DNA from: Methanoregula sp.
Lineage (GTDB): Archaea > Halobacteriota > Methanomicrobia > Methanomicrobiales > Methanospirillaceae
Direction: 5' to 3'
Length of the DNA: 11,333 bases
NCBI GenBank assembly: GCA_003154335.1
Contig: PMDE01000068.1
Span: 9,418 to 20,750 of the forward strand
Shown here: in pieces, positions 5,517-11,333 of the stretch
Layout of the letters: the number at the start of each line of letters is the position of its first letter
Numbering within the stretch: position 1 is the first letter of the stretch
Translations under genes and position numbers: made by a program
The notes under the pieces: generated by a model
What the model was told of the DNA's origin: nothing
Seen by the model: only the letters and a program-made list of their open reading frames with translations
Databases searched by the model: none

Positions 5517-6818
5517 TTACTCCCGGGGTTTTCCTTTGCCCTTCATCCCCGTCCCAAAAAGCTCGTTCACCATCTTGACCGCACACAAGTCCCCGCACAT
5601 CGAGCAGGTCTCCGTTTCACCATCCCGGCTATGGATCTTACGTGCATTCTCACCGTAAAGTGCAAGGCGGAACTGCTCATCCCAGTCAAGCGAATGCCGG
5701 GCCTCAGCCATCTGCACCTCGCGGTCCATCCGCCAGCCCTCATGTTTCCTGACGGTGTCACCGATATGGGCAGCGATCTTTGCAACCCTTGTGCCCTCAA
5801 TAATATCCGCAACATCCGGAAGGGCCAGATGTTCGCTTGGCGAAACCATGCAGAGGAAGTCGGCGCCATTGAGGCAGGCGGTTGCTCCACCTATGGCTGC
5901 TACGACGTGGTCATAGCCTGGCGCAATATCGGTGACGAGCGGGCCGAGAAGGTAGAGTGGGGCATGGTCGGTGATCTCCTTGATCATCCGCACATTGTAG
6001 CCCACCTGATCGAGCGGCATGTGACCTGGTCCCTCGATCATCCTCTGGACATCCTTTGACAGCGCCTGTTTCGCCAGCGTGCCGAGCGTGATATATTCCA
6101 CCGATTTTGCAAGTTTCTCTGCGTCCTGCAGGCAGCCGGGACGCATACCGTCACCCAGACTGATTGTGACGTCATATTCGGCGAGAATCTCCATCAGGTA
6201 ATCATATTCAGCATAGAGCGGGTTTTCCTCGTCCCGCTGCATCATCATCGCACAATGGAACGAACCCCCCCTGCTTACCACACCCATAACCCGTGGATCG
6301 CTCCTGAGTGCTGCGAGTGCCTGCCGGTTCACACCACAGTGGAGCGTCAGGAAGTCCACCCCCTGCTGACAATGTTCGCGGATGATCTTAAAGAGCAGAT
6401 CTGCATCAACGTCAGCAGCGTTACCCGCCCGGCGCACCGCTTCATAGACAGGAACAGTCCCGACCGTCGTATCCAGTGCCAGTATCTTCTTCCGGATCGC
6501 CACGAGATCCCCGCCTGTAGAAAGGTCCATCAGCGCATCCGCGCCGTTTGCGAGTGCTGCTTTTGCCTTCTCTTCTTCAAGTGCCGGATCGCACCGGCTG
6601 CCCGATGTTCCGATGTTCACGTTAACCTTGACCGTGCACCCCTTCCCGATAGCACACGGTCTGTGTTTCCGGGCAGGGTTCGCAGGGATAACAATCCTCC
6701 CGTCAGCAATTCCGCGGGCAAGACGTGCCGGATCCATACCTTCCGCGCTCGCAACCGCTTCCAGTTCCACAGGAACCCCGTGACAGCACCTGCGCATGAT
6801 TGAATCCATAACAAACAT
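5517..6818 (-). CDS. thiC: Phosphomethylpyrimidine synthase ThiC (short archaeal form)
   Basis: A radical SAM enzyme that rearranges 5-aminoimidazole ribonucleotide into HMP-phosphate, the pyrimidine half of thiamin. At 433 residues it is the short clade, lacking the N-terminal extension of about 600-residue bacterial ThiC. Motifs in order: KVNVNIGTS (64-72), GADALMDLSTGGDL (92-105), LHCGVN (159-164), RGGSFH (183-188), SLGDGMRPGC (220-229), EGPGHMPLDQ (262-271), GPLVTDIAPGYDH (292-304), SPSEHLALP (326-334) and the cluster motif CSMCGDLCAVK (C405, C408, C412). The cysteine spacing is C-x2-C-x3-C, one residue shorter than the C-x2-C-x4-C usually quoted. Of three N-terminal Met codons the first is best supported: AAGGTG on the minus strand (6833-6828) lies 9 nt before it. 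It is divergent from the hydrolase gene across only 25 bp. Confidence 0.95.
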   Translation of the reverse strand: MFVMDSIMRRCCHGVPVELEAVASAEGMDPARLARGIADGRIVIPANPARKHRPCAIGKGCTVKVNVNIGTSGSRCDPALEEEKAKAALANGADALMDLSTGGDLVAIRKKILALDTTVGTVPVYEAVRRAGNAADVDADLLFKIIREHCQQGVDFLTLHCGVNRQALAALRSDPRVMGVVSRGGSFHCAMMMQRDEENPLYAEYDYLMEILAEYDVTISLGDGMRPGCLQDAEKLAKSVEYITLGTLAKQALSKDVQRMIEGPGHMPLDQVGYNVRMIKEITDHAPLYLLGPLVTDIAPGYDHVVAAIGGATACLNGADFLCMVSPSEHLALPDVADIIEGTRVAKIAAHIGDTVRKHEGWRMDREVQMAEARHSLDWDEQFRLALYGENARKIHSRDGETETCSMCGDLCAVKMVNELFGTGMKGKGKPRE

Positions 6819-6843
6819 CTGTTAAGGCACCTTATTATTGTGC
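6819..6843. promoter_or_regulatory. 25-bp thiC / hydrolase gap: thiC Shine-Dalgarno within a palindrome
   Basis: Only 25 bp lie between the divergent start codons. Minus-strand AAGGTG (6833-6828), 9 nt before the thiC ATG, is a good ribosome binding site and fixes the thiC start. It sits inside AAGGCACCTT (6824-6833 on plus), an inverted repeat with a 2-bp centre. No TATA box fits within the gap, so each promoter must lie in or at the edge of the opposite coding region. Confidence 0.5.
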
Positions 6844-7446
6844 ATGAAGGTCAGGTGGTTATGCAGCGGGGATGTATGGGCGAACTCCTTCATCTCAGGG
6901 GATATCCTCGTGGATGCGGGCGTCTTACCGATGGCAGTTGTGCCGTTTAAGGAACAGATTAAGACGATCGTTCTCACCCACTGCCACTTCGATCATACAG
7001 CACGGGTAAAAGAAATCGCGCATATGTGCAAAGCTAAAGTTGCAATCCACAAAGCAGATGCCCGGGGGCTGGTCGATGATGCCCACAGCCTCTCGATGAA
7101 TTTTGGCGCCCGCTCACCGGGAATAGTTCCCGACATCATCCTCACCGAGGGAGATACAGTAGGTGATTTTGTCGTACTCCACACACCTGGCCACACTCCC
7201 GGCTGTATCTGCCTGTATTCCGGGAAGGACCGGATACTCATCAGCGGGGATACAGTCTTTGCAGACGGCTACTTTGGGCGATATGATTTTCCCGGCGGCA
7301 GCAGGGCCGAACTCTCCCGTTCGCTTGACCGCCTTTCATTGCTTGAGGTTGAAGGGTTGTACGCCGGCCACGGTGATCCAGCAGAGAAGAATGGCAGCCG
7401 TTGTATAGCGGCAGCGCGGGAATTGATGAAGAGCGGGTATGGATAA
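6844..7446 (+). CDS. Metallo-beta-lactamase-fold hydrolase (glyoxalase II-like)
   Basis: A 200-residue cytoplasmic dinuclear-metal hydrolase. The metal ligands are all present: THCHFDH (H46, H48, D50, H51), HTPGHTPG (H117), SGDTVF (D136) and GHGDP (H176). The overall length and the SGDTVFADGYFGRYDFPGG loop resemble small glyoxalase II/YcbL-type thioesterases, but no specificity residues can be assigned, so thioester, lactone or phosphodiester substrates all remain possible. I start at the ATG at 6844. An in-frame TTG at 6838 would add two residues but has no ribosome binding site. The stop overlaps the next gene by 8 bp, so the two are probably co-translated. It is divergent from thiC with a 25-bp gap. 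Confidence 0.88.
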   Translation: MKVRWLCSGDVWANSFISGDILVDAGVLPMAVVPFKEQIKTIVLTHCHFDHTARVKEIAHMCKAKVAIHKADARGLVDDAHSLSMNFGARSPGIVPDIILTEGDTVGDFVVLHTPGHTPGCICLYSGKDRILISGDTVFADGYFGRYDFPGGSRAELSRSLDRLSLLEVEGLYAGHGDPAEKNGSRCIAAARELMKSGYG

Positions 7447-7882
7447 GGGGATCTACTGCCTTATTTTTGAAAATCCCGGTCGCACCATCCACGTCGGTGC
7501 ATTGGGAGATCTGATGTTCCAGCCGGGGTGGTATATATACATTGGATCAGCTCTCGGCAGTGGCGGGTTAAAACGGCTCTGGCGCCATATTTCGCTTGCT
7601 CATCTGCAGGACAAACGGCCAAAATGGCATGTAGATTACCTGCTCGTTCATCCGGATTTTTCTCTCAGGTACGCAATCTACGCAGTCACCGGGAAACCAT
7701 TCGAATGTATTCTTGCCCGGTCTTTTTTTGAACCGGGAGTTCCTGCATTTGGCTCAAGCGATTGCAACTGCTCGTCGCACCTCTTCTACCGGTCGAGCGA
7801 TCCAAAGAAGGAGATTCTCACCGCATTCCGAAAACTCCAGCTCGCTCCGGTCATCAAAACTATCATTAATCCACAGGTATAG
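7439..7882 (+). CDS. DUF123 protein (GIY-YIG-like fold)
   Basis: A 147-residue protein of the archaeal DUF123 group, related to GIY-YIG nucleases and in some genomes fused to or found beside endonuclease III. Features: KGIYCLIF (3-10, the GIY-like strand), PGWYIYIGSALGSGGLKRLWRH (29-50, the YIG-like strand plus helix with Arg46), KWHVDYLL (62-69), and the diagnostic cysteine/histidine cluster C90 and FGSSDCNCSSHLF (D108, C109, C111, H114), which may bind a metal. Whether the family cuts DNA is not established. It overlaps the hydrolase gene by 8 bp, and the flavoprotein gene starts 8 bp after its stop, so the three form one transcription unit. Its relation to these partners is unclear. A sugar-nonspecific or repair nuclease role is only a guess from fold. 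Confidence 0.85.
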   Translation: MDKGIYCLIFENPGRTIHVGALGDLMFQPGWYIYIGSALGSGGLKRLWRHISLAHLQDKRPKWHVDYLLVHPDFSLRYAIYAVTGKPFECILARSFFEPGVPAFGSSDCNCSSHLFYRSSDPKKEILTAFRKLQLAPVIKTIINPQV

Positions 7883-7890
7883 GATAACAT

Positions 7891-8445
7891 ATGAAGGTGC
7901 TGGGCATTTCGGGCAGTATGCGTAAGGATGGAAACACTGCGGATCTGGTCAACGCAATTCTTGATCGCTGCCATATTGATGATATCAAGACTGAATTCAT
8001 TTCACTTTCGGGAAAGAAGATCCAACCATGTCTGGGCTGTGAAAAATGCAAGGAGAAGAAGTGGTGTGTAATAGAGAACGATGACTGGAATGAAGTGATA
8101 GAGAAGGTGCTGGACTGCGATGTACTCATCATAGGTTCACCTACCTATTATTACGATGTTTGCGGCCACTTGAAAAACTTCATAGACCGCACTTATTCTC
8201 TTTACCATGACCGCAAGCTTGCCGGAAGGAAAGGTATCGCGGTGGCGGTCTATGCCAATAAGGGTGCAAACCGGACGATCCAGACACTTGAGGGGTTCTT
8301 AAACACGCATGAATTTTCGTCGCTGGGTTCGGTCAAAGGGAAAGGTTACAAAAAAGGCGATGTTCTCTCTGATGACGAGGCCATGGGGAAAGCGAAGAAG
8401 ATCGGCGATAAAATTGTCCGGCTGGTGAAATCCAACCACAAATGA
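7891..8445 (+). CDS. Iron-sulfur flavoprotein (Isf family, NADPH-dependent FMN reductase fold)
   Basis: A 184-residue redox protein with a flavodoxin-like FMN domain and a compact [4Fe-4S] motif. MKVLGISGSMRKDGNTADLV (1-20) is the FMN phosphate loop, and IGSPTYYYDVCGHLKNFIDR is the isoalloxazine-contacting loop. Four cysteines occur as C47-x2-C50-x2-C53-x5-C59, the same spacing (and, as I recall, numbering) as the characterised Methanosarcina thermophila Isf, which passes electrons from ferredoxin and can reduce O2 or peroxide. An oxidative stress or ferredoxin-linked electron transfer role is inferred. AGGA overlapping the upstream stop, 6 nt before the ATG, is a plausible ribosome binding site and fixes the start. 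It ends a three-gene run. A T-rich stretch after the stop may terminate it. Confidence 0.9.
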   Translation: MKVLGISGSMRKDGNTADLVNAILDRCHIDDIKTEFISLSGKKIQPCLGCEKCKEKKWCVIENDDWNEVIEKVLDCDVLIIGSPTYYYDVCGHLKNFIDRTYSLYHDRKLAGRKGIAVAVYANKGANRTIQTLEGFLNTHEFSSLGSVKGKGYKKGDVLSDDEAMGKAKKIGDKIVRLVKSNHK

Positions 8446-8466
8446 AACAAAAGATGCTTTTTCCTT
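8446..8466 (+). terminator. T-rich convergent gap after the Isf gene
   Basis: The 21-bp gap between the convergent stops contains a T5 run (8458-8462) followed by CC and TT, ending next to the stop of the flavin-binding gene. Oligo-T termination of the plus-strand operon here is plausible. No hairpin is present. Confidence 0.4.
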
Positions 8467-8922
8467 CTAGTTGCTTTTCTTTCCGGTCATTGATTCAATG
8501 TCAATCCTGATTATACAGACATTTCTGATGTTTTCCTCGGAAAATTGCTGTGTTTCACCCCCATAGTGACTCATGATGCAGTTCAGGCCCCGTTTCTTTT
8601 CTTCACTATCTTCGATGATGCGGACCTTCCCAAAACCGATTACGCTCCGGTATTCAATCCCCCATGCACAAGGGGGTTCAGTCCTTGTGACCTTCCCGCA
8701 CTGGTCGATTTCAAAACAGCACCGGGGATTTCTGTTGATCATTGAAATTTTTTTCCCGTCTAAAGCCGAATGCAGGTAAATTGCTCCACCCGAATACCCA
8801 AAACTGAGGGGAACAATGTAAGGCTCCCCACCATCAGCCAATCCAAGTCTGCAGATCATCGATCCCTGAAGTATCGATTCAATTTCGGCAGAGTCAGTAA
8901 TTTGTCGATCAGTTCTCCTCAT
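8467..8922 (-). CDS. Pyridoxamine 5'-phosphate oxidase-fold flavoprotein (NimA-like)
   Basis: A 151-residue split-barrel flavin-binding protein of the class often annotated as nitroimidazole resistance or PNPOx-related. Landmarks: MRRTDRQITD (1-10) then EIESILQGSMICRLGLADGGEPYIVPLSFGYSG (13-45), the family signature in which the strand bearing RLGL and YIVPLxFGY is diagnostic. Next come AIYLHSALDGKKISMINRNPRCCFEID (47-73), the FMN-phosphate contact region, and YRSVIGFGKVRII. FMN or F420 could be the bound cofactor, and the sequence does not decide. The physiological substrate is unknown. GAGGGG (minus strand 8930-8925) is only 2 nt before the ATG, an unusually short spacing. It is convergent with the Isf gene and follows cofH by 39 bp on the same strand, so it may share the cofH transcript. 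Confidence 0.85.
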   Translation of the reverse strand: MRRTDRQITDSAEIESILQGSMICRLGLADGGEPYIVPLSFGYSGGAIYLHSALDGKKISMINRNPRCCFEIDQCGKVTRTEPPCAWGIEYRSVIGFGKVRIIEDSEEKKRGLNCIMSHYGGETQQFSEENIRNVCIIRIDIESMTGKKSN

Positions 8923-8961
8923 AGCCCCTCATATTAACAAGCCACAAGATTCCGGCCCAGA

Positions 8962-10068
8962 TCAGATCATTTCATAAAGCGTCGTTCGGCGCCTGAGCGT
9001 TCTGCCGATGTCTTCTGCTACACGCTGCATCTCCACAGGATCGAGATAATCGGTATTTGTCGCCCCTGCTCCTTTTGAGATACTCTCTTCGAACATCGTT
9101 CCCCCAAGATCATTGGCGCCAGCCAATAAACCGAGTTGGGCCAACTTGATTCCTTCCTTAACCCATGAGACCTGTATATTCCGGAAATTATCCAGAAAGA
9201 GCCGCGCAACTGCCACCATCAGGAGATCCTCTCTGCCAGTCGCTCCCGCACGTGCAAGTTTTTGGCGGAATAATGGAGTGTTCATGTGAATAAATGAGAG
9301 GGGGACAAATTCCGTAAATCCTCCCGTCTCATCCTGGATTTTACGAAGTATTGCCAGGTGCTGCACAACGTCTTCTTCGCTCTCACAGTGACCATACATG
9401 ATGGTAGCGGTAGTCTGAATACCCATCTTATGAGCTTCCCGGATAATGCGCACCCACTCTTCTGTCGATATCTTCTGCGCACAGATTTTTTTTCGGATGT
9501 CTTCTACAAGAATCTCTGCTGCCGTTCCACACATTGATCCAAGTCCTGCATCTCTCATTGCATCAAGAACTTCCTGCGTACTTACTTTGCTTTTTCTGGC
9601 TGCATATGCAACTTCCATAGGATTACATGCGTGCAGGTGGATCCCAGGGGCGGCCTCGTGAATCCAGCGGTAGACATCGCAGTAGGACCCGAGATCAAAA
9701 TCCGGATGGAGTCCGCTTACCGTGCAAATCTCGGAAACTTCGCGTTCTTTTGCGAGGGAAGCTTTTTTCTGGATCTCAGATTTATCGTGAAAATAGATTT
9801 CATCATCACCGGATTTTTTTGAAAACCCGCAAAAACCGCAGGAATTGACACAGAGATTGGTCACGTTGATATTCTGGTTCCGTACGTACGTGACTGCGTT
9901 CCCAACCCGTTGTTCACGAATCTCATCAGCGGCTGTCGAAATTTCCCATACGTGTCGGTCACGTACACGGAACAAATCCAGTGCCTCATCTTCGCTCAGC
10001 CTGTATCCGTTTTTCACATCATCCAGAAGGATTCGCAGGATTTTTTCCATGTGCCCGCTCCGGGACAT
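8962..10068 (-). CDS. cofH: CofH, 5-amino-6-(D-ribitylamino)uracil-L-tyrosine 4-hydroxyphenyl transferase (F420 biosynthesis), copy A
   Basis: A radical SAM enzyme that joins the 4-hydroxybenzyl part of tyrosine to 5-amino-6-(D-ribitylamino)uracil, the step before CofG closes the deazaflavin FO of coenzyme F420. The 368-residue product is full length. NINVTNLCVNSCGFCGF carries the cluster motif C73-x3-C77-x2-C80 in the CofH style. SEICTVSGLHPDF, HLHACNPMEV, GLGSMCGTAAEIL, TTATIMYGHCES, GGFTEFVPLSFI, NIQVSWVKEG and GANDLGGTMFEE follow. Two starts are possible. The ATG at 10050 (residue 7) has GGAG 7 nt upstream, a better initiation site than the ATG at 10068. I give the longer form. It is divergent from the DUF1805 gene. 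A second CofH-type gene lies beyond that, on the same strand. Confidence 0.92.
   Translation of the reverse strand: MSRSGHMEKILRILLDDVKNGYRLSEDEALDLFRVRDRHVWEISTAADEIREQRVGNAVTYVRNQNINVTNLCVNSCGFCGFSKKSGDDEIYFHDKSEIQKKASLAKEREVSEICTVSGLHPDFDLGSYCDVYRWIHEAAPGIHLHACNPMEVAYAARKSKVSTQEVLDAMRDAGLGSMCGTAAEILVEDIRKKICAQKISTEEWVRIIREAHKMGIQTTATIMYGHCESEEDVVQHLAILRKIQDETGGFTEFVPLSFIHMNTPLFRQKLARAGATGREDLLMVAVARLFLDNFRNIQVSWVKEGIKLAQLGLLAGANDLGGTMFEESISKGAGATNTDYLDPVEMQRVAEDIGRTLRRRTTLYEMI
10058..10061 (-). promoter_or_regulatory. Shine-Dalgarno favouring the internal cofH start at 10050
   Basis: On the minus strand GGAG (10061-10058) stands 7 nt before the ATG at 10050. The ATG at 10068 has only GGAAG directly adjoining it, with no room for spacing. 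The true protein may thus begin MEKILRILL, six residues shorter. Confidence 0.45.
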
Positions 10069-10167
10069 TCTTCCAAGGCAGTGTAGTGTCCGGATAAAAG
10101 TAAATGTATCGTATTCTCATGACACATGATTATTATTCCCTACGACACCCAACATTACTAGAGAGAT
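10069..10167. promoter_or_regulatory. Divergent cofH / DUF1805 promoter region with central palindrome
   Basis: The 99-bp gap holds the promoters of both genes. GGATAAAAGTAAATG (10092-10106) is AT rich and could serve cofH on the minus strand, and GATTATTATTCC (10128-10139), about 30-40 bp before the DUF1805 ATG, could serve that gene. Between them TCATG-ACA-CATGA (10117-10129) is a perfect 5-bp inverted repeat with a 3-bp centre, suited to a dimeric regulator. All assignments are by position. Confidence 0.45.
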
Positions 10168-10467
10168 ATGGAACAGATTGAAATTCAATTAACGAGAAAA
10201 AAAGCAGATGGGTATATAATCCCACTCGGTCCTGCTAATCTTGTTGCAGTGATGACCGATGTAGGGATGGTAGGGTGTGGAGCTTTTGACGTTGCCGCAC
10301 TCGATTCTTTCAGTTATCCGGCAGCGAAAGTAAGACCCGCTGTCGGACCTTCGATTGTTGATACCGATGATATCCTGAAAGGGATTATCAAAGAGGCTAA
10401 CCGGTCTGCGTTCGGGCGCGGGATACGGACAGGTATGACGGGACGCCAGGCGCTGGAACTTCTCTGA
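10168..10467 (+). CDS. DUF1805 family protein
   Basis: A 99-residue protein that matches the DUF1805 (YunC-like) family along its whole length. The conserved core is plain: GYIIPLGPANLVAVMTDVGMVGCGAFDVAALDSF (15-48, quoted as motifs PLGPANLVAV and GMVGCGAFDV), YPAAKVRP (50-57) and the C-terminal GIRTGMTGRQALELL. No enzyme activity is established for the family and no catalytic set is obvious, although the single Cys in GCGAFD is invariant-looking. It is predicted cytoplasmic with no membrane segment. It lies alone on the plus strand between two cofH-type genes, divergent from the first and convergent with the second, with a T7 run right after its stop. A link to F420 or flavin metabolism is an inference from position only. 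Confidence 0.88.
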   Translation: MEQIEIQLTRKKADGYIIPLGPANLVAVMTDVGMVGCGAFDVAALDSFSYPAAKVRPAVGPSIVDTDDILKGIIKEANRSAFGRGIRTGMTGRQALELL

Positions 10468-10471
10468 CACA

Positions 10472-10478
10472 TTTTTTT
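10472..10478 (+). terminator. T7 run after the DUF1805 gene
   Basis: TTTTTTT begins 5 bp after the DUF1805 stop codon. Runs of this length suffice for archaeal intrinsic termination. No hairpin precedes it. Confidence 0.6.
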
Positions 10479-10515
10479 AAGTCATTCATTAATTCGCAAA
10501 GTCCTTAATGGCTAT

Positions 10516-10522
10516 AAAAAAA
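10516..10522 (-). terminator. T7 run after the second cofH-type gene (minus strand)
   Basis: A7 on the plus strand reads as T7 on the minus strand, about 30 bp past the stop of the second CofH-type gene. With the plus-strand T7 run 38 bp away, it makes this short gap a two-way terminator. Confidence 0.6.
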
Positions 10523-10553
10523 CCTGAAACATATGATTTTTCGCTCTTTTTCG

Positions 10554-11333
10554 TTATACAGGTTCATACAGGGTTGTCCGCTCCTGCAGGGTTCTCCCAA
10601 GATCCGATACCAGTCGGTCCATCATTAAGGGATCAAGGTAGTCAGCATCGGTTGCCCCGGCAGTCACCGTGATGTCATCGGAAAACATAGTGCCGGCAAG
10701 ATCATTTCCTCCTGCCAATAACATTATCTGAGTCATTTTCAGTCCAAGCTTTCCCCACGGGACCTGAATATTATCGAAATTGTCGAGGAAAAGTCGGGAG
10801 ACCGCTATCATGAGGAGATCTTCCCTGCCCGTTGCACCTGCACGGGTAATGCCTGCTTTAAAAAGTGGAGTATTGGTATGGACGTAGGTGAGGGGGACCA
10901 GTTCGGTAAAACCATGGGTCTCATCCTGAATTTCACGCAGAATACCGAGATGCTCAGCCCTGTTCTCCGATGTCTCACAGGAACCATACATTATAGTTGC
11001 AGTCGATCGAATCCCCAGGTTGTGTGCCTCCTTAATGATACGCACCCATTCATAAGTGCTTAGTTTGCGGGGGCAGATCAAGGCTCTCACGGTATCGACG
11101 AGAATCTCCGCCGCTGTTCCTTGTAGCGAGCCGAGCCCGGATGACTTCAATCGTTCGAGCACTTCTGCACTTGACAGATCGCTCTTGCCTGCAGCATGGG
11201 AAACCTCATCAGGGCTGAAAGCATGCAGATGAAGGTGCGGCCCTACTTCATGTACCCACGAAATCAAATCACAATAGGTCTCAACAGAAAAATCGGGATG
11301 CACTCCACTTAACGGACAGATTTCCGTTACACC
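10554..11333 (-). CDS. cofH: CofH-type radical SAM enzyme, copy B, N terminus beyond window edge
   Basis: The reading frame stays open to the right edge, so about 260 residues of the C-terminal part are visible. The radical SAM CxxxCxxC segment, which should lie about 40 residues further upstream, is not in view. Visible motifs are G-V-T-E-I-C-P-L-S-G-V-H-P-D-F, LHLHAFSPDEV, GLGSLQGTAAEIL, STATIMYGSCET, HGFTELVPLTYV, NIQVPWGKLG and GNDLAGTMFSDD. It aligns without gaps to copy A and more than half of positions are identical by eye, including the shared ending RTTLYE. Differences at usually conserved CofH spots (SWVK to PWGK, GANDLGG to GGNDLAG, GGFTEF to HGFTEL) suggest it has diverged. Paired CofH proteins are known in some methanogens. 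Whether copy B makes the same product is open. The GTG at 11303 is internal, not the start. Confidence 0.85.
   Translation of the reverse strand, partial: GVTEICPLSGVHPDFSVETYCDLISWVHEVGPHLHLHAFSPDEVSHAAGKSDLSSAEVLERLKSSGLGSLQGTAAEILVDTVRALICPRKLSTYEWVRIIKEAHNLGIRSTATIMYGSCETSENRAEHLGILREIQDETHGFTELVPLTYVHTNTPLFKAGITRAGATGREDLLMIAVSRLFLDNFDNIQVPWGKLGLKMTQIMLLAGGNDLAGTMFSDDITVTAGATDADYLDPLMMDRLVSDLGRTLQERTTLYEPV

Noticed and set aside
5386..5598. 70-codon minus-strand frame overlapping the thiC 3' end
   Set aside because: Its N-terminal half is a shifted reading of thiC. Only the part after the thiC stop (5386-5487) could stand alone, and that is listed as a weak finding.
6255..6803. 182-codon open frame antisense to thiC
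   Set aside because: It mirrors thiC in a GC-biased region, shows no domain and has no initiation site; thiC is unmistakable.
6845..6910. TPP riboswitch hints upstream of thiC (CTGAGA and ACCTGA on the minus strand)
   Set aside because: The conserved GCGUAGGGA segment and P1 closing helix are missing, and the words lie within the coding start of the divergent hydrolase.

Overview
The window most likely comes from a methanogenic archaeon of the Methanomicrobiales (Methanoregula-like). This rests on gene content and protein flavour, not a database match. It holds the archaeal-type riboflavin synthase (RibC) rather than the bacterial one, two CofH-type coenzyme F420 enzymes, an iron-sulfur flavoprotein of the methanogen Isf type, a short archaeal ThiC, a DUF1805 protein and a DUF123 (GIY-YIG-like) protein. 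Several genes start at or near the expected transcription start downstream of a TATA-like box, with no good Shine-Dalgarno site, as in archaeal leaderless transcripts. I see no rRNA, tRNA, CRISPR array, insertion sequence or phage gene.

Layout. (1) 1-2812, minus strand: a tightly coupled run reading right to left, class V aminotransferase > ribC > ribH > class I aminotransferase (cut by the left edge). It has ATGA overlaps at two of its three junctions. (2) 2859-3260, plus: a short PurE-like gene, divergent from the run above across a 46-bp AT-rich promoter region. (3) 3288-4028, minus: a two-cluster 4Fe-4S protein related to epoxyqueuosine reductase but lacking its catalytic Asp. (4) 4329-4772, plus: a LEA14/WHy-domain protein with a clear TATA region. 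(5) 4773-5516: a 744-bp gap with no convincing gene, rich in inverted repeats, with a G-quadruplex motif and a degenerate direct repeat. (6) 5517-6818, minus: thiC. (7) 6844-8445, plus: a compact three-gene unit, metallo-beta-lactamase-fold hydrolase > DUF123 protein > Isf flavoprotein, starting only 25 bp from thiC and divergent to it. (8) 8467-8922, minus: a pyridoxamine-phosphate-oxidase-fold flavoprotein. (9) 8962-11333: two cofH-type genes on the minus strand with a plus-strand DUF1805 gene between them. The distal cofH runs off the right edge.

How the genes fit together. The theme is cofactor biosynthesis. The last two steps of riboflavin synthesis (RibH, RibC) and the CofH step of F420 synthesis both draw on 5-amino-6-(D-ribitylamino)uracil, so the two ends of the window compete for one metabolite. 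ThiC makes the pyrimidine of thiamin from the purine intermediate AIR, and PurE acts on the carboxylated form of AIR, a second shared branch point. Flavin- and Fe-S-dependent redox proteins (Isf, the PNPOx-fold protein, the QueG-like protein) fill the spaces between.

Nothing here is a clear undescribed defence or mobile system. The points most worth a second look are the CofH pair around a DUF1805 gene, the QueG-like protein without its catalytic acid, the structured gap downstream of thiC, and the very short thiC/hydrolase intergenic region with a palindrome over the thiC ribosome binding site.
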